Source: JALOAT01 sp041677345 (GTDB taxonomy: Bacteria > Pseudomonadota > Gammaproteobacteria > Thiohalomonadales > Thiohalomonadaceae). From it: a stretch of 11,094 nt of DNA. The notes under the pieces are model-generated. The model saw nothing but the letters and a program-made list of their open reading frames with translations. It was not told the DNA's origin and did no database searches. Shown in pieces: positions 7,084-11,094 of this stretch (position 1 is the first letter of the stretch; every line of letters begins with the position of its first letter). Made by a program: the position numbers and the translations under genes. Where the stretch lies: the NCBI GenBank assembly GCA_041677345.1, contig JBAYQE010000089.1, forward strand, positions 1 through 11,094. Reading direction: 5' to 3'.

Positions 7084-7159
7084 TGGTGGGTCGTGTGAGA
7101 CTCGAACTCACGACCAACGGATTAAAAGTCCGCTGCTCTACCGACTGAGCTAACGACCC
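7084..7159 (-). tRNA. tRNA-Lys (anticodon UUU)
   Basis: A 76-nt cloverleaf including an encoded CCA at 7086-7084. The acceptor stem pairs GGGTCGT (7159-7153) with ACGACCC (7094-7088), discriminator base A. The D-loop has the conserved GG, the anticodon loop is CTTTTAA with anticodon TTT at 7126-7124, and the T-arm has GTTCGAGTC. It reads lysine codons AAA and AAG. It lies downstream of queC and yeeE on the same strand; in several gammaproteobacteria a tRNA-Lys follows the pal-cpoB or que block directly. Confidence 0.98.
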
Positions 7160-7177
7160 CGGGAAAAAAGAGGGGCT

Positions 7178-7205
7178 ATGCTACCGGACTTGCTGAAAAA
7201 GGCAA
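7178..7205 (-). promoter_or_regulatory. Candidate promoter of tRNA-Lys
   Basis: On the minus strand TTGCCT (7205-7200) and TAGCAT (7183-7178) lie 16 bp apart, followed by a GC-rich discriminator (AGCCCC) as in stable-RNA promoters, with a predicted start about 10 nt before the tRNA 5' end. It overlaps the hairpin at 7180-7215. Moderate box matches only. Confidence 0.35.
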
Positions 7206-7215
7206 GTCCGGTAGC
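7180..7215 (-). terminator. Long perfect hairpin after yeeE, probable terminator
   Basis: A perfect 14-bp stem, GCTACCGGACTTGC with GCAAGTCCGGTAGC, has an 8-nt loop that reads CTTTTTCA on the minus strand. A TTTTTT run lies 12 nt past the stem on that strand (7168-7163). It is placed between the yeeE stop and tRNA-Lys. Termination of yeeE mRNA is the simplest reading, though the T-run is not adjacent to the stem. Confidence 0.6.
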
Positions 7216-7268
7216 CTGCGGGTGAAGCCGGGAATCCTGAAAGCCGGGGATGGCTTCCGCAGGTCCCG

Positions 7269-8534
7269 CTAGATGGCTTCGAGTTTGCGCATGGAGCCGG
7301 GCAGCATGCGCATGTCGACCAGGGCGGTGGCGAATGCCTGCATGAAGCTCGCCTCTTCATACACCATGCGGTAGTAGGCCACCTTCATGGTGAGGGCGCT
7401 GCCGAAGACGATGGCGGCGAAGGTGACGAATGAACCAAGTGCCAAGGTGGAGATACCGGTCACGCCCTGGCCGATGGTGCAGCCCATGGCGAGTACGCCG
7501 CCGAACCCCATGAGGATGGCCCCGACGAAGTGGTTCAGGAAGTCCTTGAAGGAGGCAAACCACTCGAAGCGGAAGCCGCCGGACACCATGGCCCACAAGA
7601 AGGAGCCGAGGATCACGCCGGCGACGGCCATGACGCCGAAGGTGAGCATGGTGGCATCGAAACCCGCACTGGCATAACCCACGGACTGGCCCATGGGGTT
7701 GATGAAGGTGAAGGACTGGGCGCTGAGCGGGCGCGAATCGGCAGGCTTCACGTCCTCCTCGCTGGCATACATGTCCCATTGCTCGGCGACGAAATTCTGC
7801 AGGCCGAAGCTCTCGTCCTCCGTGCCCACCATGACGTTGCTGCTGATATACCAGCCACCCACCACGGCCGCGCCCACGACGATGCCGCCCGCAATATTGT
7901 TGAAGTTGCCGCGGAAATCGGCAGACCTGAACACGAACACCAGCACCGCGAGTGCCAGCGCAAGGCCGATGGCGAGACGGGCGGTGGTGACATTCTCACC
8001 CGAGGCGACCAGCGAGCCGAGGTCCTGGCTGGCGCCCATCTGCACGGAGAGGGGGCGGATCCAGTCATAGAACAGCACCGTGAACAGCGTCTGGTCGGAA
8101 CCCGGGAACGGATTTACCATGAAGTAGGCGATGATGCCGATGATGAGCAGCACCATTACCGATTTGATGTTGCCACCGCCGATGCGGATCAGGCACTTGT
8201 TGCCGCAGCCGCTCGCGAGGGTCATGCCGATGCCGAACAGCACGCCGCCGAGCAGGTGCTCGGCCCACAGGAACTGGCCGGCACGGTACGGGGGAAAGGC
8301 GCTGTCGGCCTGTACCAGGCCCACGGATTCGAGCGCGACCACGCCGATGAGGGCCACCGCAATGGCCAGCAACCAGGCCCGCATGCGGCCGGTGTCACCC
8401 ATGTTCACCCAGTCGGACACGGCGCCCATGGTGCAGAAATTGGTCTTATTGACCACGGCGCCCATGACGAACGCCACGGCGAAGGTGGCCCAGAGCAGGA
8501 ACGACTGAGCCTCTCCGAAAGTCTCGAAGATCAT
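7269..8534 (-). CDS. YeeE/YedE family thiosulfate transporter (TsuA-type)
   Basis: 421-residue polytopic inner-membrane protein. The family includes TsuA, shown to import thiosulfate through a central path lined by conserved cysteines. The matching cysteines are visible: Cys34 in NKTNFCTMGA, Cys110 in ASGCGNKCLIRIGGGN (with Cys114) and Cys352 in MGCTIGQGVTGISTLALGSF. The two halves repeat this layout. Between them (about 230-295) is a polar loop of roughly 50-60 residues with an acidic stretch (ASEEDVKPADS), larger than a plain connector. The frame is open upstream to 8636, but ATG 8534 is chosen because AGGAGG lies upstream at good spacing and the protein then begins like its family. No TusA-like sulfur carrier gene is adjacent, although many YeeE genes have one. 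It is a single-gene unit between queC and tRNA-Lys. Thiosulfate is the likely substrate by family; not proven here. Confidence 0.92.
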   Translation of the reverse strand: MIFETFGEAQSFLLWATFAVAFVMGAVVNKTNFCTMGAVSDWVNMGDTGRMRAWLLAIAVALIGVVALESVGLVQADSAFPPYRAGQFLWAEHLLGGVLFGIGMTLASGCGNKCLIRIGGGNIKSVMVLLIIGIIAYFMVNPFPGSDQTLFTVLFYDWIRPLSVQMGASQDLGSLVASGENVTTARLAIGLALALAVLVFVFRSADFRGNFNNIAGGIVVGAAVVGGWYISSNVMVGTEDESFGLQNFVAEQWDMYASEEDVKPADSRPLSAQSFTFINPMGQSVGYASAGFDATMLTFGVMAVAGVILGSFLWAMVSGGFRFEWFASFKDFLNHFVGAILMGFGGVLAMGCTIGQGVTGISTLALGSFVTFAAIVFGSALTMKVAYYRMVYEEASFMQAFATALVDMRMLPGSMRKLEAI

Positions 8535-8829
8535 AATCCTCTCCTCCTGTCGGCAGGATAGCCCTACCTTGTTGATACTCCCCGTGTTTCCGGGGTTTAG
8601 GGTCAAAAGGATAGAGAAGCATGCCGTGAGCGTCACTTCCCTAAAGGGGGTAGGAATAATCCGGGAGGTTCGTGCTTGCCCCGTCCACCCGGGAAACCGC
8701 AGCGCTCACACGGCATCACGCCCGGTGCAGCGTTCGGGCATAAGGCCACCTTTGCAGCAACCCGTCCGCATGCTCGTGCGTCTGAATGGCTCGGTGAGAC
8801 CGCGGCGCCGCCGGTCCCCTGCAGCGCGA
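8535..8829. other. Intergenic region between queC and yeeE
   Basis: About 295 bp with no supported gene. The end near yeeE holds the ribosome site, the small leader hairpin at 8580-8595 and the candidate promoter. The end near queC is GC-rich with overlapping short palindromes (8798-8816). Open frames crossing it belong to shadows of yeeE and queC. Confidence 0.6.
8608..8636 (-). promoter_or_regulatory. Candidate promoter of yeeE
   Basis: On the minus strand GTGACG (8636-8631) and TATCCT (8613-8608) are 17 bp apart, each matching the sigma-70 consensus at four of six positions. This would give a leader of about 65 nt containing a small CCCCG/CGGGG hairpin (8580-8595). The -35 lies within a GTGA-GCG-TCAC dyad at 8626-8636. 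Confidence 0.3.
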
Positions 8830-9507
8830 TCAGCGGTATCGCGTGGGGTCAGGCACGCCTGCGGTGCGGAATCCTTCGGCGCGCAGGCGGCAGGAGTCGC
8901 AACGACCACAGGCGCGGCCGGCGGCATCGGGGTCGTAGCAGGAAATGGTGAGCGCGTAATCCACGCCCAGCTGCGTGCCGGTGCGGATGATGTCGGCCTT
9001 GCTGAGGTCGATGAGCGGCGCACGGATACGAAAGCCACGACCCTCCACCCCCGCCTTGGTAGCCAGGTTGGCCATGGTCTCGAAGGCCTGCACGAACTCG
9101 GGGCGGCAGTCGGGATACCCGGAGTAATCCACGGCGTTTACGCCGACGAAGATGTCGTGGGCGTCCAGCACCTCGGCCCAGGCCAGTGCCAAAGACAGGA
9201 AGACGGTATTGCGCGCGGGCACATAGGTGACAGGGATGCCCGTGCCCGGTGCCCCCTCCGGTACCGCGATGTTCGCGTCGGTGAGTGCCGAACCGCCGAA
9301 CTGGCGCAGGTCGAGCCGGAACACGCGGTGTTCGCGCACGTCGAGACTCTGCGCCACAGCGGCGGCCGCCTCCAGTTCCACGCGATGGCGCTGTCCGTAG
9401 TCGAAACTGAGGGCGTAACCCGTATAGCCTTCCGCACGCGCCACGGCCGCGGCGGTCGCTGAATCGAGTCCGCCGGAGATCAGCACCACGGCCTTCTTCT
9501 CGCTCAT
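8830..9507 (-). CDS. queC: 7-cyano-7-deazaguanine synthase QueC
   Basis: 225-residue cytoplasmic enzyme that converts 7-carboxy-7-deazaguanine to preQ0 using ATP and ammonia, a step of queuosine synthesis. The PP-loop SGGLDS is at 11-16, and the C-terminal zinc site uses Cys190, Cys200, Cys203 and Cys206 (CGRCDSC). SFDYGQRH at 34-41 and VNAVDYSGYPDCRPEF at 123-138 are typical QueC blocks. Length is normal. The frame extends upstream into queE, but ATG 9507 gives the usual N-terminus and lies 2 nt after the queE TAG, with AGGTAGGA as ribosome site inside the queE end, so the two are translationally coupled. QueD is not in this window. No clear terminator follows; a GC-rich imperfect hairpin near 8798-8816 lacks a T-run. 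Confidence 0.97.
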   Translation of the reverse strand: MSEKKAVVLISGGLDSATAAAVARAEGYTGYALSFDYGQRHRVELEAAAAVAQSLDVREHRVFRLDLRQFGGSALTDANIAVPEGAPGTGIPVTYVPARNTVFLSLALAWAEVLDAHDIFVGVNAVDYSGYPDCRPEFVQAFETMANLATKAGVEGRGFRIRAPLIDLSKADIIRTGTQLGVDYALTISCYDPDAAGRACGRCDSCRLRAEGFRTAGVPDPTRYR

Positions 9508-9509
9508 TC

Positions 9510-10172
9510 CTACCTGCCCGGGGCATCGCCCCAAAGGATCTTGTGCAACTGCATTTGGAAACGCACCGGCAGCCGGTCGGTGACGATCCATTCGGCGAGG
9601 ACACGCGCTTCCAGTTGGCCCAGCGCGGGCGAGAACAACACCTCGCAGCGTTCCGCCAGATGCTCCCGTTCGACCAGTTCCCTGGCCCATTCGTAGTCGG
9701 CGCGATCGCACAGCACGAATTTGACCTGGTCGCGATGCGAGAGGAAGGCGAGGTTTTCCAGGTGATTCTTCGCCGCTTCGCCGGAGCCGGGCGTCTTGAT
9801 GTCCATGACCTTGATCACCCGCGGGTCCACGGACGAGACATCCAGTGCACCGCTGGTCTCGAGTGAGACCTCGTAGCCGCCTTCACAAAGCCGGGTCAGC
9901 AATTGCAGGCAGGCACGCTGCGCCAGTGGCTCGCCGCCTGTGACGCACACATGCTTCACACCGAATGCGGCCACCCGCTCCAGCACGTCATCCACGGCGA
10001 GCCATTCCCCACCGTGGAAGGCGTAAGCGGTGTCGCAATAGCCACAGCGCAGCGGACAGCCGGTGAGGCGCACGAACACCGTGGGCCAGCCGACGCTGCG
10101 TGATTCACCCTGGAGGGAAAGAAAGATCTCCGTGACGCGCAAGCGCGTCACGGAGCCGGAGGTTTGCGTCAT
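9510..10172 (-). CDS. queE: 7-carboxy-7-deazaguanine synthase QueE (radical SAM)
   Basis: 220-residue radical-SAM enzyme that contracts 6-carboxytetrahydropterin to 7-carboxy-7-deazaguanine in queuosine synthesis. The cluster-binding motif is Cys39, Cys43 and Cys46 in CPLRCGYC; the SAM-contact segment VTGGEPLAQ begins at residue 77. SLQGESRSVGWPTVFVRLTG (19-38) is the characteristic QueE N-terminal block, and the C-terminal QMQLHKILWG also fits. Length is normal. ATG 10172 overlaps the cpoB stop (ATGA), with AAGG just upstream. Codons 6-15 contain a 13-bp perfect inverted repeat (see the separate entry), so the peptide there reads SVTRLRVTE. The gene sits between cpoB and queC in one operon. 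Confidence 0.96.
   Translation of the reverse strand: MTQTSGSVTRLRVTEIFLSLQGESRSVGWPTVFVRLTGCPLRCGYCDTAYAFHGGEWLAVDDVLERVAAFGVKHVCVTGGEPLAQRACLQLLTRLCEGGYEVSLETSGALDVSSVDPRVIKVMDIKTPGSGEAAKNHLENLAFLSHRDQVKFVLCDRADYEWARELVEREHLAERCEVLFSPALGQLEARVLAEWIVTDRLPVRFQMQLHKILWGDAPGR
10128..10155 (-). repeat. Perfect inverted repeat inside the queE start region
   Basis: CTCCGTGACGCGC and GCGCGTCACGGAG are exact complements across a 2-nt centre, beginning 17 nt after the first base of the queE ATG. The mRNA can form a 12-bp stem with a tetraloop, followed by AUCUUUCUUUCC. Such a stem close to the start could slow ribosomes or cause partial transcription stop. The fold is seen in sequence; the effect is inferred. 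Confidence 0.6.
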
Positions 10173-10939
10173 CCTTCACGCCTTAGCTGCTGCAGCAGGT
10201 TGCGCGCCTGGCCGGCCTCCGTGGAGTTCGGATAGCGCTTCACCAGTTCGTTCAGCATGCTCGTGGCGGCGGCCTTGTCGCCCAGTTCGTTGTGGCTGTA
10301 GCCGATCTTGAGCATGGCCTCGGCCAGCTTGGGACTGCGCGGATAGTTGTCGAGCAGCTTCTGGTACTCGGCAATCGCCTGTTTGAAGTGACGCTGTGCG
10401 TAGCTCGCCTCGCCCAGCCAGTACTGTGCGATGTGCGCGTAACGACCCTCGGGATACTGCTTGAGGAATTCGTGGAACTCCGTCGCCGCCTGGTCATAGC
10501 GCAGGTCGCGCAGCAGGTCGAAGGCCTTCTGATAGGCCGCCCGTTCCTGCGCCGTGACAGCGGCATCGGGCTCCGCCGCTGCGGTGCCCGCCGCAGACTC
10601 GGGAGCTTGCGCCGGGCCGCTGTCGGCAGGGGGTGTTACGGCCGCACTGCCTTCGCGTTCCATGCGCGAGAGGCGCCGGTCGATGTCCATGTACAAATCG
10701 CGTTGACGGCGTTGCAGCCCTTCGATGGTGTGCGCCTGTTCTTCCAGGCGACCATGCAGTTGCTGCACCTCGCGCTGCAGGGCCTCGAGGCGCGTGTGCA
10801 TGTCCACCAGGGTCTGGTTTTCCAGCAACTGCTCCAGGCGGGTGATGCGCGCGTTCAAGTCCTGGGCGGGAGGCGCCGCAAGGGCGCCACCCGCTGCCAG
10901 GAGCGTGGCAAGCGTGAGGCTGAGCCGGACCGCACGCAT
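10169..10939 (-). CDS. cpoB: Cell division coordinator CpoB (YbgF), periplasmic TPR protein
   Basis: 256-residue periplasmic protein that in Escherichia coli links peptidoglycan synthesis by PBP1B with outer-membrane constriction by Tol-Pal. A signal peptide (about 1-22, cut after ALAA) is followed by a coiled coil (about 27-95, heptad-like ITRLEQLLENQTL onward) that makes trimers in the family. An Ala/Pro/Glu linker (about 96-130) leads to a C-terminal TPR domain (about 133-256) with repeats such as AAYQKAFDLLRDLRYDQA and HIAQYWLGEASYAQRHFKQA. The start at 10939 gives a proper signal peptide; a GTG at 10972 would overlap pal and spoil it. It begins 4 nt after the pal stop and overlaps queE by 4 nt, so all are co-transcribed. 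Confidence 0.95.
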   Translation of the reverse strand: MRAVRLSLTLATLLAAGGALAAPPAQDLNARITRLEQLLENQTLVDMHTRLEALQREVQQLHGRLEEQAHTIEGLQRRQRDLYMDIDRRLSRMEREGSAAVTPPADSGPAQAPESAAGTAAAEPDAAVTAQERAAYQKAFDLLRDLRYDQAATEFHEFLKQYPEGRYAHIAQYWLGEASYAQRHFKQAIAEYQKLLDNYPRSPKLAEAMLKIGYSHNELGDKAAATSMLNELVKRYPNSTEAGQARNLLQQLRREG

Positions 10940-10943
10940 GGAA

Positions 10944-11094
10944 TCACACCCCCGAGTACAGGAGTTCCACACGACGATTCAGATGCCACGCGGATTCGTC
11001 GTGCCCCTGGGCCGCAGGGCGTTCCTCACCGAAGCTGATCACTTCCTGTTGGCCCTTGCTCATACCCTGCAGAAGCAGCAGCTGTTCGATGGCC
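10944..11094 (-). CDS. pal: Peptidoglycan-associated lipoprotein Pal, C-terminal end (partial)
   Basis: The last 49 codons and TGA stop of an OmpA-like Pal protein; the rest lies beyond the window edge at 11094. The visible residues include VISFGEERPAAQG and HDESAWHLNRRVELLYSGV, with the typical Pal/OmpA C-terminal NRRVE motif. Pal is an outer-membrane lipoprotein that binds peptidoglycan and works with TolA/TolB; tolB would be expected just upstream. The stop is 4 nt before the cpoB start. Confidence 0.93.
   Translation of the reverse strand, partial: AIEQLLLLQGMSKGQQEVISFGEERPAAQGHDESAWHLNRRVELLYSGV

Noticed and set aside
7084..7159. tRNA-Lys as an active integration site for a genomic island
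   Set aside because: No integrase gene and no duplicate of the tRNA 3' end were seen, so this is kept only as a hypothesis in the yeeE finding.
7530..8561. 343-codon plus-strand open frame opposite yeeE
   Set aside because: A shadow of the conserved yeeE frame, with His/Glu-rich repeats and no domain.

Overview
The window looks like chromosomal DNA from a GC-rich gammaproteobacterium, most likely a chemolithotrophic or phototrophic sulfur oxidiser (Ectothiorhodospiraceae or Chromatiales-like). This is inferred from the gene order pal-cpoB-queE-queC with a tRNA-Lys nearby, which is typical of gammaproteobacteria, and from three different membrane transporters of families that move sulfur oxyanions. 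No species name can be given from the sequence alone.

Layout, left to right. (1) 13-1026, minus: a TauE/SafE-type anion exporter with a signal-like N-terminus. (2) 1027-1820: mostly non-coding, with a probable 57-residue helical protein on the minus strand (1467-1640) and several perfect inverted repeats. (3) 1821-4612, plus: a two-gene operon, with an ATGA overlap, for a membrane sensor histidine kinase and an NtrC-type sigma-54 activator. (4) 4791-6659, plus: an SLC13/DASS-type permease carrying two internal RCK/TrkA-C domains, ended by a strong hairpin. (5) 6694-7083: non-coding. (6) 7084-7159, minus: tRNA-Lys(UUU) with encoded CCA. (7) 7269-8534, minus: a YeeE/YedE (TsuA-type) thiosulfate importer with its conserved cysteines. 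(8) 8830-11094, minus: a tight operon reading pal (3' end only), cpoB, queE, queC, with junctions of 4 nt, an ATGA overlap and 2 nt.

The right part is a conserved backbone for outer-membrane/cell-division maintenance (Pal, CpoB) and queuosine precursor synthesis (QueE, QueC). In several gammaproteobacteria this block is followed directly by tRNA-Lys; here the yeeE transporter lies between queC and the tRNA. The left part reads as a sulfur-anion transport and regulation region. Import of thiosulfate (YeeE) and of sulfate-like anions (SLC13) could be balanced by export of sulfite or sulfate (TauE/SafE), with the kinase/NtrC pair a candidate regulator. The substrate and the regulatory links are inference. 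I found no convincing sigma-54 promoter (TGGC-N7-TTGC type) upstream of any transporter, so the activator's targets may lie elsewhere. No mobile-element genes, CRISPR arrays or rRNA were seen.
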